Positions 8,597 through 16,633 of a stretch of 53,308 bases of DNA are shown here, in pieces. The position numbers were made by a program, and so were the translations under genes. This DNA comes from CAYVOX01 sp964453035. Lineage in GTDB: Bacteria > Chloroflexota > Anaerolineae > Anaerolineales > Anaerolineaceae. The notes beneath the pieces are model-generated. The model worked only from the letters and a program-made list of their open reading frames with translations, was not told where the DNA came from and ran no database searches. The stretch lies in the NCBI GenBank assembly GCA_964453035.1, contig CAYVOX010000006.1:1-53308 (forward strand), read 5' to 3'. How positions within the stretch are numbered: position 1 is the first letter of the stretch; each line of letters starts with the position of its first letter.

Positions 8597-8818
8597 TTAC
8601 AACTCCAACCCATCCAGCAGCGCTTTCAGTGACGCCATCTCCTCCGCTGTGAGCGTGATTCCCTTGCCCATCATCGTCCCATCCGGCGACCATTCGCGCA
8701 GGTCGTATTTTGCCGGGCGGTCGTTCCAGCTCACCAGGTTCAGTTCCTTGCTCCACCCCCGGCTGGAGGTGGAAAGCACGCCCAATTTTTTGACAATCTC
8801 AAATTTAATATCGGCCAC
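8597..8818 (-). CDS. YdbC/PC4-like single-strand nucleic acid binding protein
   Basis: A 73-residue protein matching the bacterial YdbC family, which adopts the PC4 (transcriptional coactivator p15) fold and binds single-stranded DNA. It has the typical run of beta strands with KELNLVSWNDRPAKYDLREW (residues 24-43) and an amphipathic C-terminal helix starting TAEEMASLKALL. The start is GTG at 8818, supported by AGGAG 8 nt upstream, and it overlaps the end of the membrane-protein gene by 14 nt. Length is normal for the family. Its role in the cell is not known; a chromatin-like or transcription role is inferred from the fold. Confidence 0.85.
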   Translation of the reverse strand: MADIKFEIVKKLGVLSTSSRGWSKELNLVSWNDRPAKYDLREWSPDGTMMGKGITLTAEEMASLKALLDGLEL

Positions 8819-9383
8819 GTTCAGCGCTCCTGTTCCGCCCCCCCATCACCTGTTCCGCCACAAACTGCGCCACTTTGGCAAAGCGCCGCGCCTGCGTCCA
8901 GTACACAAACGCCATGATGAGCACAAGCAGGCCGATGAACCACACCCCCTGCGTGCCCATCATCAAGAAAAAAGCCACAAAAAGCAGCACCAGGCCCAGT
9001 AGCCACCAGTTGGCATAGCCCTTCACCACCACCTGCTGCGCATTCTGATCCAGGATGAGCAAGCCGTGCATCACCTCACTGCTCGATTTTCCCCAGCGCA
9101 TCTCCAGCAGCTTCTCTCGAAAGGCATAAACGCCAGGTTCAAACTCCTTAAACACCAGCGACTTGCTGCTCCACGTAGCGCTGAATTCCGCCTCCAGTTG
9201 CCCAAAATCCAGCGGTGGAAAGCTAAAAACTGATACCGGCACGCGCTTGATGAAAATGGGCAATCCAAAGGTGAAGTAAAAACGGTTCCAGGTTCCCGCC
9301 ATCGTTGCCTCCAGCATCAGCAGCGCCAGCATCCCCACCATCGCAATGATAAAAGAGCTGTTGCTCAGGGTTATATCTTCCAT
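8805..9383 (-). CDS. Membrane protein of unknown function
   Basis: A 192-residue protein without a recognised family. It has a hydrophobic N-terminal segment (about 10-28), a soluble middle region (about 40-120) with aromatic residues, and a hairpin of two membrane helices near 124-142 and 147-165. The C-terminus is basic. The topology suggests a membrane-anchored protein with a roughly 90-residue exposed domain. It starts 2 nt after the pepF stop and overlaps the next gene by 14 nt, so it is translated as part of the pepF operon. Confidence 0.7.
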   Translation of the reverse strand: MEDITLSNSSFIIAMVGMLALLMLEATMAGTWNRFYFTFGLPIFIKRVPVSVFSFPPLDFGQLEAEFSATWSSKSLVFKEFEPGVYAFREKLLEMRWGKSSSEVMHGLLILDQNAQQVVVKGYANWWLLGLVLLFVAFFLMMGTQGVWFIGLLVLIMAFVYWTQARRFAKVAQFVAEQVMGGRNRSAERGRY

Positions 9384-9385
9384 GC

Positions 9386-11191
9386 TTACCCCACCAGTTC
9401 TTCAAGTTTGGCCACGTGGCTTTCCAGCACGCGGAAGGTTTGTTCGACCGGCGCGGGTGAAGTGAGGTCCACCCCCGCCATTTTCAGCGCATCCAGCGGG
9501 AAGAGCGAGTTGCCCGCGCTCAGGAAGTTGAGGTAAGCCTGCACCGCCCCCGCCTTCCCCTCCAGGATGTTCCCCGCCAGTGCATGCGCCCCGGAAATGC
9601 CCGTGGTGTACTGGTAGGTGTAGAACGTGCTGTACAGGTGGGTGGAAAATTGCGCCCACAGGCAGCCGTCGCGGTTGGTGTCCACCTCCACCCGCGGACC
9701 GTAACCCAGCCGCAGCACCTCCGCCATCGTGCGGTTCATCAGCCCGGCGGTCAGCGCCTCGCCGCGCTCAACCCGCGCGTGCATTTCCATGTCAAACATC
9801 GCCAGCGAGGGCATGGTGAAGAAGTAGCGATAAAAGTTAGACATCGCCTCCTGCAGCACCGCCAGCTGAAAATCCCGCTCCGTCTGCGTGCGCAGCAGGT
9901 AAGCCCGCACCATCGCCTGGTTAAAGTTGGAAGCCACCTCTGCCAGGAACAGCCCGTAGCGCGAATAGACAGCCGGCTGGGTCTTGTTGGTCAGCACGGA
10001 GTGCATCGAATGGCCCAGTTCGTGCGCCAGCGTGCTCAGCCCGTAGATGCTGTTATCGTAGCTCATCATGATGAACGGTTGCGAGCCCCTCACCCCGTAA
10101 GAGAAAGCCCCAAAACGCTTGCCTTTGTTCATAGCGCTGTCTACCCAGCGCTGCTCAAGCGCCCCCTTGCGCAGCGTGGCGGTATATTCCTCGCCCAGCG
10201 GCGCCATGCCCTCCGCAATCCACGCCACGGCTTGCTCGTAGGGAATATCCAGCGGCTTTTCGCCCAGCGTGGCGTAGGTATCGTAAACGCGCAGCTTGCG
10301 CAGGCCAAAAAAGCGCCGGCGCAGCTCCCAGTAACGGTGCCAGACGTGCACATTGGCCTTGAAGGTCTCAATCACGTTATGGAAAACGCTCACCGGCAGG
10401 TTGTTGCTCTCCAGCGCCATCTCCAGCGCCGAGCCATAGCGACGCGCGCTGGCGTTGAAGGCATCCTGCTTGATGCCCGCCGCCAGGCAGTTTGACATGG
10501 TGTTCTGGTAAGCCAGGTGGGCATCCGCGTAGCTCCTCCAGCCGGTTTCGCGCAGCTTGCGGTCCGGCGAAGAAAGCAGCGTGCGCATTTTGGCGTGCGT
10601 CACCTCCACCTTCTCGCGGCTGCCAGCGGCGTGTGCCGGTTTGAAGGTCAGGTCGGCATTAGCCAGGATGCCGTGCGTCTGCGAAGCCGTGCCAAACGCA
10701 TCAGAAACCTCCCCCAGCAGTTCCTCCACCTCCGCCGAGCGCAGGTGCGCGGCGCGCCGTTCCAGCAGGTCAAAGGCATGCGCATACACCTGCAGCGCGG
10801 GGGTCTCTTTGACCCACCGCCGCAGCGTATCAAAGCCCACCGCCATCAATTCAGGCTCTTCAAAGGCGGTTGCCGCCTCAAAACGCGCCGCCAGGCCCGT
10901 CACCCGCCCGGCGTAAGCGGCGTTTTGCTGGTTGGTGGCATCCACCGCGTAGTTCAACCGCGCGTATTGCGCCACGTGGAGCAATTTGAGGGTCAGTTCC
11001 TCGCTCAGCTTCAGCCATTCCAGCAGGCGCGCCGGTGATTGTCCCAGCGTGCCGCTGAAGCTGCTCAGGTTGGCAATCCCCTGCTCCACCTCGCCAAAGG
11101 CGGCTTCCCAGGCTTCGATCGTCGCAAAAATGGTGGCGGTGTTCCAGGTGTATTTCGGGTCAACTTCGTTTCGGGCGGGCAAAGCGGTCAT
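9386..11191 (-). CDS. pepF: Oligoendopeptidase F (M3 family metallopeptidase)
   Basis: A 601-residue cytoplasmic zinc peptidase that cleaves short oligopeptides. The M3 active-site helix HELGHSMHS starts at residue 390, with the third zinc ligand Glu418 in LAEVASN. The N-terminal oligopeptidase F helical domain and the C-terminal YQYTTGISGAHALA segment fit PepF. Length is typical. ATG at 11191 follows GGAGGAG with 6 nt spacing, and a TATAAT box lies 32 nt further upstream (11223-11228 on this strand). It is the first gene of a likely operon with three small downstream genes. Confidence 0.93.
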   Translation of the reverse strand: MTALPARNEVDPKYTWNTATIFATIEAWEAAFGEVEQGIANLSSFSGTLGQSPARLLEWLKLSEELTLKLLHVAQYARLNYAVDATNQQNAAYAGRVTGLAARFEAATAFEEPELMAVGFDTLRRWVKETPALQVYAHAFDLLERRAAHLRSAEVEELLGEVSDAFGTASQTHGILANADLTFKPAHAAGSREKVEVTHAKMRTLLSSPDRKLRETGWRSYADAHLAYQNTMSNCLAAGIKQDAFNASARRYGSALEMALESNNLPVSVFHNVIETFKANVHVWHRYWELRRRFFGLRKLRVYDTYATLGEKPLDIPYEQAVAWIAEGMAPLGEEYTATLRKGALEQRWVDSAMNKGKRFGAFSYGVRGSQPFIMMSYDNSIYGLSTLAHELGHSMHSVLTNKTQPAVYSRYGLFLAEVASNFNQAMVRAYLLRTQTERDFQLAVLQEAMSNFYRYFFTMPSLAMFDMEMHARVERGEALTAGLMNRTMAEVLRLGYGPRVEVDTNRDGCLWAQFSTHLYSTFYTYQYTTGISGAHALAGNILEGKAGAVQAYLNFLSAGNSLFPLDALKMAGVDLTSPAPVEQTFRVLESHVAKLEELVG

Positions 11192-11222
11192 CCAATTCTC
11201 CTCCAGTCTTTAGTCTGCCTGA

Positions 11223-11228
11223 ATTATA
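11223..11228 (-). promoter_or_regulatory. -10 box for the pepF operon
   Basis: A perfect TATAAT reads on the minus strand here, giving a predicted transcription start near 11216 and a leader of about 25 nt that contains the GGAGGAG ribosome site. No convincing -35 hexamer is seen. Confidence 0.5.
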
Positions 11229-11294
11229 GCCTCAAAAATTGGATTGCGCCGCCGCGCCAGCAGGACGATAATTAACCGCAGGAGGATTAAGCCC

Positions 11295-11954
11295 ATGCCA
11301 ATTTCCCTCACCGATCCCGCCCTCATCCGCCTCGCCGGGCTCACCGGCTCCCTGGCTGTTATGCTCGCTTCGCTGGTGAGTGCCCTGGTTTACCGCGGCA
11401 GGCAGGCAGAGCGCTATTCACCGCTCAACCACTTCATCTCAGAGCTCGGCGAGGTGGGCGTCTCGCGCCTTTCCTGGCTGTTCAACGCCGGGCTCATCGT
11501 TGGCGGCGCGGTGCTGCTGCCCTGCTGCATCGGGCTGGGGTTGCTCATCCCCGGCGTATGGAGCAAGCTGGCGCTCGTTGCCGGCTGCGTGGCAGCCGTC
11601 AGCATGGCGCTGGTGGGTTTCTTCCCCATGAACAACCTCAAACCGCACACCCTGGTCGCCATGACGTACTTCCGCGCCGGTCTGGTAATGGTCATCCTCT
11701 TCACCCTCGCCATCTCCCTCCAGCCGCAAGCGGAAGTGGTCATCGCCAAAACGGTCAACTGGGCCGGAGCGCTGGCGGTGCTGTGTTACGCCTCGTTTCT
11801 CGTGTATTCGCGCGTCGCCTTCCAAAAGTCGCAGCAAACCCTCGACCCTACCGCCATCACCCTGCGCCCGCGCTTCTGGCGGCTGGCAGCCCTGGAATGG
11901 AGTATCTTCTTCTCAACCGTGTTATGGTTCCTGGTGGTGGGATTGGTGCTCTAA
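11295..11954 (+). CDS. DUF998 family membrane protein
   Basis: A 219-residue integral membrane protein with about six hydrophobic segments. The family signature NHFISELGEVG, placed between the first two helices, and FPMNNLKPHTLVAM in the middle are typical of DUF998 proteins, whose function is unknown. The start is ATG 11295, with AGGAGG at 11280-11285 giving 9 nt spacing; a longer frame from TTG 11244 would contain this ribosome site and is rejected. Transcribed alone and divergent from pepF. Confidence 0.82.
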   Translation: MPISLTDPALIRLAGLTGSLAVMLASLVSALVYRGRQAERYSPLNHFISELGEVGVSRLSWLFNAGLIVGGAVLLPCCIGLGLLIPGVWSKLALVAGCVAAVSMALVGFFPMNNLKPHTLVAMTYFRAGLVMVILFTLAISLQPQAEVVIAKTVNWAGALAVLCYASFLVYSRVAFQKSQQTLDPTAITLRPRFWRLAALEWSIFFSTVLWFLVVGLVL

Positions 11955-12021
11955 ACCCCCATCCTGATTTTCTTTCAAGATAAACCTGAAAAGACCTGCG
12001 ACTGTCCTAAAAGTCTATATT

Positions 12022-12100
12022 TGTCATGCTGCTCGGAAAGCAAAGTGACGCCAGTCTTTTAGAACAACCCTTTGTCATGCTGAGCGTAGCGAAGCATCTC
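12022..12100 (+). repeat. Two copies of a dispersed repeat (TGTCATGCTG type)
   Basis: TGTCATGCTG occurs at 12022 and again at 12073; the second copy continues with AGCGTAGCGAAGCATCTC. Related copies occur at 18688, 26787 and, inverted, at 26852. They lie only between genes. They look like short non-coding interspersed repeats. Confidence 0.6.
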
Positions 12101-12155
12101 ATTCTTTGCTATCAGAAAAATACCCACTCCCCCTGAACTCCTGCTAAATCCCCCC

Positions 12156-13595
12156 TCACCCCTCAGGCTGCTCATGGTACCTCGGCAGCCAGAAGGTGAA
12201 CACGCTGCCCTCGCCCACCTTGCTCTGCACGCCAATCGTCCCGCCCTGCCCTTCCACCAGCGCCCTGGCAATCGGCAGCCCCAGCCCAAAACCCGGCGTG
12301 CTGCGTGATTCATCCGCGCGGTAGAAGCGGTCAAAAATGCGTTCCAGCCGCTCCCCGGCAATGCCCGGCCCCCTATCCTGCACGGCGACGGAAACCAGCG
12401 TATCCGTGCCGCCCACCGCCACCTCAACCACCCCCCCGGAATGCTTCAACGCATTATCCACCAGGATCAGCAAAATCTGCTTGACGGCATCGCGATCGCC
12501 CCTTGCAGCCGCTTCGGGCGGACAAGTGATGTTAATCACCCGCTCGGGGTCCAGCCGGTGCGCCTGGTCTGCCACCTCTTCCACCAGTTCGTGCAGGTTA
12601 ACCCGCTCGCTCGTGAAGGTGCGCCCGGCATCCGCCCGCGCCAGCGTCAGCAGGTCGTTCACCAGGCGGATCAGGCGTTCGCTCTCATCCACCATGTCCG
12701 TCACAATTTCCTCATGCTCCCGCGCCGGGATGGGCGGCTTGCGCAGCAGCAGCGCCAGGTTGCCGCGCACCGTGGTCAGCGGTGTGCGCAGCTCATGTGA
12801 AACATCCGCCACAAACTCGCGCTGCATGTTAAGGGCTTGTGCCACCTTCTGGTAGGCATCCTGCAGTTGGTTCAACATGGCATTGAAGGTGGTTGCCAGT
12901 TGCCCCACCTCGTCGTTGGGTCCGCGGTGCGCCACCCGCCGGCTAAAATCGCGCTCAGAGCCAATCTCCTGCGCGGTTTGCGTGATGCGCTGGATGGGAC
13001 TGAGCGACACCTTCGCCAGCAACCAGCCCGCCCCAAACGCCGCCAGCGTGGTGAACAGCCCAGCGATGATTAAGTAATGGCTCAGCGATTCCAGCGACCG
13101 GTCGCGGTCGGTCAGCGCGCGCGCCGACTGGATGATGAGCACCACCTGGTCATTCACCATCAGCGGCGTGTTGTTGACCAGTAATTTTTCTCCCTCAATC
13201 GTGCAAATCTCCCACACGATGTTGCCGTCCTGCACCAGCGCCAGCCCCCCCGCCGTCAGCGGCAGGGCTTCCGTATCGCGCGTGAACGGGCTCACCGCCA
13301 GGCTGCCGTCCGCGCCCAGCACCCGGATGACATCCCGCGTGCGAATATCCTTAAATGTCTGCTCGCCCAGCAGCTCCACCGGGATGGGAATAAATTCCGG
13401 GTGGGATGAGACCGGCTGGCGCATCAGCGCGCGGTTGATCGATTGCAAAATGCGGTCGGCGTTGCCTGTCAGGTCGCGCTTGATGGTGGAATACGTGTAT
13501 TCAGCCTGCACAAAATACAGCAGCAGGCCAAACACCAGCAGGGTCAGCGCCAGGATGGCACTGTAAAACAGGGAAAGGCGTAACCGGATGGACAT
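12156..13595 (-). CDS. Sensor histidine kinase
   Basis: A 479-residue membrane histidine kinase. Order: TM1 (9-29), extracytoplasmic sensor of about 140 residues without a recognised fold, TM2 (174-195), HAMP (196-248), dimerisation domain with phospho-acceptor His267 in VSHELRTPL, and ATPase domain with the N box around Asn381, DRGPGIAG (407-414) and GFGLGL (435-440). All catalytic boxes are intact. Its ATG overlaps the stop of the response regulator by one base (TAATG), so the pair is translationally coupled. Architecture is of the PhoR/BaeS type; the signal is unknown. Its divergent position next to the VTC/CotH genes suggests it controls them. Confidence 0.93.
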   Translation of the reverse strand: MSIRLRLSLFYSAILALTLLVFGLLLYFVQAEYTYSTIKRDLTGNADRILQSINRALMRQPVSSHPEFIPIPVELLGEQTFKDIRTRDVIRVLGADGSLAVSPFTRDTEALPLTAGGLALVQDGNIVWEICTIEGEKLLVNNTPLMVNDQVVLIIQSARALTDRDRSLESLSHYLIIAGLFTTLAAFGAGWLLAKVSLSPIQRITQTAQEIGSERDFSRRVAHRGPNDEVGQLATTFNAMLNQLQDAYQKVAQALNMQREFVADVSHELRTPLTTVRGNLALLLRKPPIPAREHEEIVTDMVDESERLIRLVNDLLTLARADAGRTFTSERVNLHELVEEVADQAHRLDPERVINITCPPEAAARGDRDAVKQILLILVDNALKHSGGVVEVAVGGTDTLVSVAVQDRGPGIAGERLERIFDRFYRADESRSTPGFGLGLPIARALVEGQGGTIGVQSKVGEGSVFTFWLPRYHEQPEG

Positions 13596-14272
13596 TATTC
13601 TTCTCTGAGGATGTAACCCACGCCGCGCACGGTGTGAATAAGGCGCGGACGGTTATCCGCCTCGATCTTTTTACGCAGGTAGCCCACGTACACTTCCAGC
13701 ACGTTGTTATCCCCACCGAAGTCATAGCCCCACACGTTGGTCAAAATCTGCCGTCGCTCCAGCACCTGGCGCGGATGGCGCATAAAATAGTGCAGAAGCT
13801 CAAATTCCGTCAGCGTCAGGATGAGCTGCATCTCACCGCGCTTCACCTCGCGCGTGGACGGATCCAGGAACAGGTCCACAAAAGAGACGGGCTGTTTCTC
13901 GCGCGTCGAATCCGAGCGGCGCAGCATGGCGTGCACCCGCGCCACCAGTTCCGCCGGGGCAAACGGTTTCACCAGGTAATCATCCGCGCCGCTTTCCAGG
14001 CCTTCCACCCGGTTTTCAATCGCATCCCGCGCGGTCAGCATCAACACCATCGTCTGGTTCTCTTCCGCCCGCAGCTGGCGCACCACGTCCAGCCCGCTCA
14101 CCTTGGGCATCATCCAGTCCAGGATGACCACTTCCGGTTTGTGCGCGTGAATGGCTGCCAGCGCCTCCTGCCCGTTGGTGGCCGTCAGCGTGTTCAGTCC
14201 TTCATAGGTCAGCGTGCGCTGCAGCATTTTCAATAATTTCAAATCGTCATCAACGATCAATACCGTCGCCAT
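13595..14272 (-). CDS. OmpR-family response regulator
   Basis: A 225-residue DNA-binding response regulator. The receiver domain has the acidic pair DDD (8-10), phospho-acceptor Asp52 in VILDWMMP, the Thr of LMLTARDA and the Lys of DYLVKPF. The C-terminal winged helix (about 128-222) has the usual LTLTEFELLHYFMRHP and VYVGYLRKKI segments. ATG 14272 is chosen because it opens the receiver domain directly (MATVLIVDDD) and follows AGAGG; a frame from 14299 adds nine unsupported residues. It is first in the operon and would bind the tandem repeats in the divergent promoter region. Confidence 0.94.
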   Translation of the reverse strand: MATVLIVDDDLKLLKMLQRTLTYEGLNTLTATNGQEALAAIHAHKPEVVILDWMMPKVSGLDVVRQLRAEENQTMVLMLTARDAIENRVEGLESGADDYLVKPFAPAELVARVHAMLRRSDSTREKQPVSFVDLFLDPSTREVKRGEMQLILTLTEFELLHYFMRHPRQVLERRQILTNVWGYDFGGDNNVLEVYVGYLRKKIEADNRPRLIHTVRGVGYILREE

Positions 14273-14310
14273 TTTCAACCTCTTGCGTAGTTTACACAAC
14301 CTTTTGATTC

Positions 14311-14316
14311 ATTATA
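14311..14316 (-). promoter_or_regulatory. -10 box for the two-component operon
   Basis: TATAAT on the minus strand, 38 nt before the response regulator ATG. The expected start of transcription is near 14304. No strong -35 is visible, which would fit an activator-dependent promoter. Confidence 0.5.
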
Positions 14317-14374
14317 CCTACAAGTAACCCGCTCAGCCTGTGAAAACCCTGAGAGTCTGGCCTGCCTGCCAGCC

Positions 14375-14407
14375 TTTCTCATCTTTTTCTCAGCTTTCTC
14401 TTGGCGT
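14375..14407. promoter_or_regulatory. Tandem 11-bp direct repeats, candidate response regulator operator
   Basis: TTTCTCATCTT (14375-14385) and TTTCTCAGCTT (14386-14396) are head-to-tail, matching at 10 of 11 positions, and are followed by a partial third copy (TCTCTTGGCG). An 11-bp phase of direct half-sites is the usual layout for OmpR/PhoB-family dimers. The site lies between the response regulator and the VTC gene. Confidence 0.55.
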
Positions 14408-14425
14408 TTTAACAGCATGAAAAGC

Positions 14426-14431
14426 TAAAAT
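14426..14431 (+). promoter_or_regulatory. -10-like box for the VTC gene
   Basis: TAAAAT lies 42 nt before the ATG at 14474, with a weak TTGGCG at 14401-14406 (19-nt spacer). The candidate -35 overlaps the third half-site of the tandem repeats, as expected for a response regulator acting next to the polymerase. Confidence 0.4.
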
Positions 14432-14473
14432 ACATCTGTAAATAAAAATTTACACGCATTAAAAAAGGACGCC

Positions 14474-15268
14474 ATGAGCAACAATCTCAGCCACATCATC
14501 CGCAGTTTCAACCGTTTTGAGCTCAAGTACCTCATCCCGCTCAAAACCGCGGAGGCCTTCAGGAAGGCTCTTGGCGCTTACCTGGTTCCCGATCAGCACG
14601 GCGGCAATGCAGGCAGTTACACCCTCACCAGCCTGTACTACGACTCACCTGCCTTTAAGTTCTACTGGGAAAAGGTGGAGGGCATCAAGTTCCGCCGCAA
14701 GCTGCGCATCCGCGTTTACGGTGAGCTTGCCAGCCTGGCCCCAGAGACCCCCGTCTTCGTCGAGATTAAGCAGCGCCTCGACCGCGTCACGCAGAAGCGC
14801 CGCATCCTGCTGCCCTACCAGGCCGCCCTCGATCTCTGCGACCACCGCCTCCGCCCGCAGTGCCTGCCCATTGAGCAGCCCGTGGTGGATGAAATCCTGG
14901 CGATGGTGGACCAGAACAGCCTGCGCCCCGCCAGCATCATCAGCTACCAGCGCCAGGCTATGATTGGCACCGATTATGACATCGGCCTGCGCGTCACCTT
15001 CGATACCGACCTGCGCTATTCCGGGCAGACGCTTCAGCTTCACCAGTACCAGCCCGAAGGCCACATGTTCCCGCCCGATTGGTGCGTCATGGAAATCAAG
15101 GTCAACGAGCGCATCCCCTACTGGCTGACCGAACTGGTAGCCCGCTACAACCTGCGCCTCACCCGCGTCAGCAAGTACGCCCGCAGCATTGAACTCATCC
15201 AGGCCATGCCGGTAGCAAGCTGGTACCCGCAGGCTGTCATCCAGCCTTCAGAACCATTTTCTCAATAG
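14474..15268 (+). CDS. VTC domain protein (polyphosphate polymerase-like)
   Basis: A 264-residue protein of the VTC family, the tunnel-fold (CYTH-like) domain that in yeast Vtc4 makes polyphosphate from ATP. Visible basic and acidic tunnel residues include Lys18 in RFELKYLI, the cluster KFRRKLRIRVYG, EIKQRLDRVTQKRR and, near the end, MEIKVNERIPYW. These match the residues expected of an active enzyme, unlike the inactive scaffold members. There is no membrane segment, so membrane attachment would come from the DUF4956 partner encoded next. The ribosome site AAGGA precedes the ATG. Bacterial VTC, DUF4956 and CotH genes often occur together; their joint role is unproven. Confidence 0.9.
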   Translation: MSNNLSHIIRSFNRFELKYLIPLKTAEAFRKALGAYLVPDQHGGNAGSYTLTSLYYDSPAFKFYWEKVEGIKFRRKLRIRVYGELASLAPETPVFVEIKQRLDRVTQKRRILLPYQAALDLCDHRLRPQCLPIEQPVVDEILAMVDQNSLRPASIISYQRQAMIGTDYDIGLRVTFDTDLRYSGQTLQLHQYQPEGHMFPPDWCVMEIKVNERIPYWLTELVARYNLRLTRVSKYARSIELIQAMPVASWYPQAVIQPSEPFSQ

Positions 15269-15625
15269 CCTTCATTCTCTCCTCCTTGAATTTACCTCTC
15301 TCCCGGCCCGGGTAACCGGGAGAGGGGCAGGGGAGGCCAGGGTTACAAACAACCCGCAAACCTTAACAACCGTCTTCATTCCTTTCCCTCCTTGAAAGCT
15401 CCCTTTCCCGGTCCGGGTAACCGGGAGAGGGGCAAGGGAAGCGCTTATTCGAACCTTTATTCAGCCTTCATTTCCTTTCCCTCCTTGATACCCCCTCCTC
15501 CTGGTCCGGGTAACCGGGGGGAGGGCAAGGGGAGGCTGCTCGGGATTATAATCAGTCATTATTCCACCGGAACTCACGCATTTTTTCATCCGGCGGGGTT
15601 GAAACAAAAAAACTGGAGAGAATCA
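15269..15625 (+). repeat. Three tandem hairpin-forming repeats between VTC and DUF4956 genes
   Basis: This 357-nt gap holds three imperfect direct repeats of about 65-75 nt. Each has a pyrimidine-rich start containing CTCCTTGA, then a GC hairpin around GGGTAACCGGG. The common core lies at 15310-15320, 15415-15425 and 15508-15518. In the first copy CTCTCCCGG (15298-15306) pairs perfectly with CCGGGAGAG (15316-15324). In copies 2 and 3 the flanking CCTTG and CAAGG can also pair. No coding frame with a start and ribosome site is credible here, although the DUF4956 frame is open back to 15392. Confidence 0.75.
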
Positions 15626-16306
15626 ATGGATATTTTCAACTTTGAAGACCTGACCGGCACTTTTTCGGTCGCAGATGTTGTCCTCAGTCTGCTCCTGAGC
15701 TTCGCGCTTTCTGCAATTATTGGCCTGGTTTACAAAGCCACCCACAAAGGCACCTCTTACACGCAAAGTTTTGTGCAAACCCTGGTTCTGCTCGGCATGG
15801 CGGTGGGTATCGTCATGCTCATCGTCGGCTCCAACATTGCGCGCGCCTTTGCCCTGGTGGGCGCCCTTTCCATTGTCCGCTTCCGCAACGCCGTCAAAGA
15901 AACCCGCGACGTCGGCTTCATCTTCCTGGTGATGGTCATCGGCATGGCCACCGGAACCAAGTTCTACCTGCTGGCGGTCGTGGCGACCATCGTGGTCTGC
16001 CTGATTATCCTCATCATGAACCGCTTCAACTGGTTTGCCCGCGCTTCCGTCAGCCAGATCCTCAAAGTGGAACTGCCCAACGATGTGCCCTTCGAGAAGC
16101 TCTTCGACTCCATCTTCATCAAGTACACCTCTTCCTCCGAGCTCATCAGCGTCGATTCCGTCCACTCCGGCATGCTCACCGAGCTGACCTACGCCATCGG
16201 CATGCGCCAGCCCGGCACCATTCAGGAGTTCCTCGCCGAGATTAAACGCCTCAACGGCAACAACAAAGTCACCCTCATCGCCGGATACAATAACACCGAC
16301 CTGTAA
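15626..16306 (+). CDS. DUF4956 family membrane protein
   Basis: A 226-residue membrane protein with about four helices between residues 17 and 135, then a soluble C-terminal domain of about 85 residues with alternating strands and helices. The central AFALVGALSIVRFRNAVKET (residues 75-94) is the strongest family signature. The ATG at 15626 follows GGAGAG with 5 nt spacing; the frame is open upstream to 15392, but that part is repeat sequence. The family has no proven function. Its regular pairing with VTC proteins suggests it anchors or guides the polymerase at the membrane, which is inference. Confidence 0.85.
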   Translation: MDIFNFEDLTGTFSVADVVLSLLLSFALSAIIGLVYKATHKGTSYTQSFVQTLVLLGMAVGIVMLIVGSNIARAFALVGALSIVRFRNAVKETRDVGFIFLVMVIGMATGTKFYLLAVVATIVVCLIILIMNRFNWFARASVSQILKVELPNDVPFEKLFDSIFIKYTSSSELISVDSVHSGMLTELTYAIGMRQPGTIQEFLAEIKRLNGNNKVTLIAGYNNTDL

Positions 16307-16390
16307 CTCGGGCCGGTGCGAAAGATGGGCGCAGCGCAGAGCGAATCTCATCGCTGCGTCCATCCATTGAAATCACCGCAGGAGTTATGA

Positions 16391-16633
16391 ATGAGCCTCA
16401 GACTCAAACGCAACATACCCCTCATCCTTTCACTGCTTGCCGTGGTGCTGGTGCTGGTCATCTTCTTCGGCAACCTGCGCGTTGGCGCCACCAACGTTCA
16501 CCTCGGCACCTGGACGGAACTGCGCGTGGCGGTTGCGGTGGATGCCACGGATAACTCCTCCGTTCAGCCAAACGCCGCCGATCAATCCGTGCTGTATCTG
16601 GAACAACCATCCCTACCGGAGAATTCCAACTAA
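16391..16633 (+). CDS. Small single-pass membrane protein
   Basis: An 80-residue protein with a basic N-terminus, one membrane helix (about 9-26) and a 50-residue outside tail of low complexity. Its N-terminal plan (basic residues, helix, then GNLRVGAT) resembles the start of the CotH protein that follows (helix, then GDTRVIAY), suggesting both are delivered to the same membrane face. CAGGAG lies 6 nt before the ATG. Its stop TAA (16631-16633) abuts the CotH ATG. No family is recognised. Confidence 0.65.
   Translation: MSLRLKRNIPLILSLLAVVLVLVIFFGNLRVGATNVHLGTWTELRVAVAVDATDNSSVQPNAADQSVLYLEQPSLPENSN

Noticed and set aside
15269..15625. Three repeats considered as a CRISPR array.
   Set aside because: Units are imperfect, hairpin-bearing and separated by unequal intervals of 105 and 93 bases; there are no identical short repeats with unique spacers and no cas genes.
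15392..15625. 78-residue N-terminal extension of the DUF4956 protein.
   Set aside because: The stretch translates the hairpin repeats (Pro/Gly/Arg-rich), while ATG 15626 has GGAGAG at proper spacing and begins the family domain.
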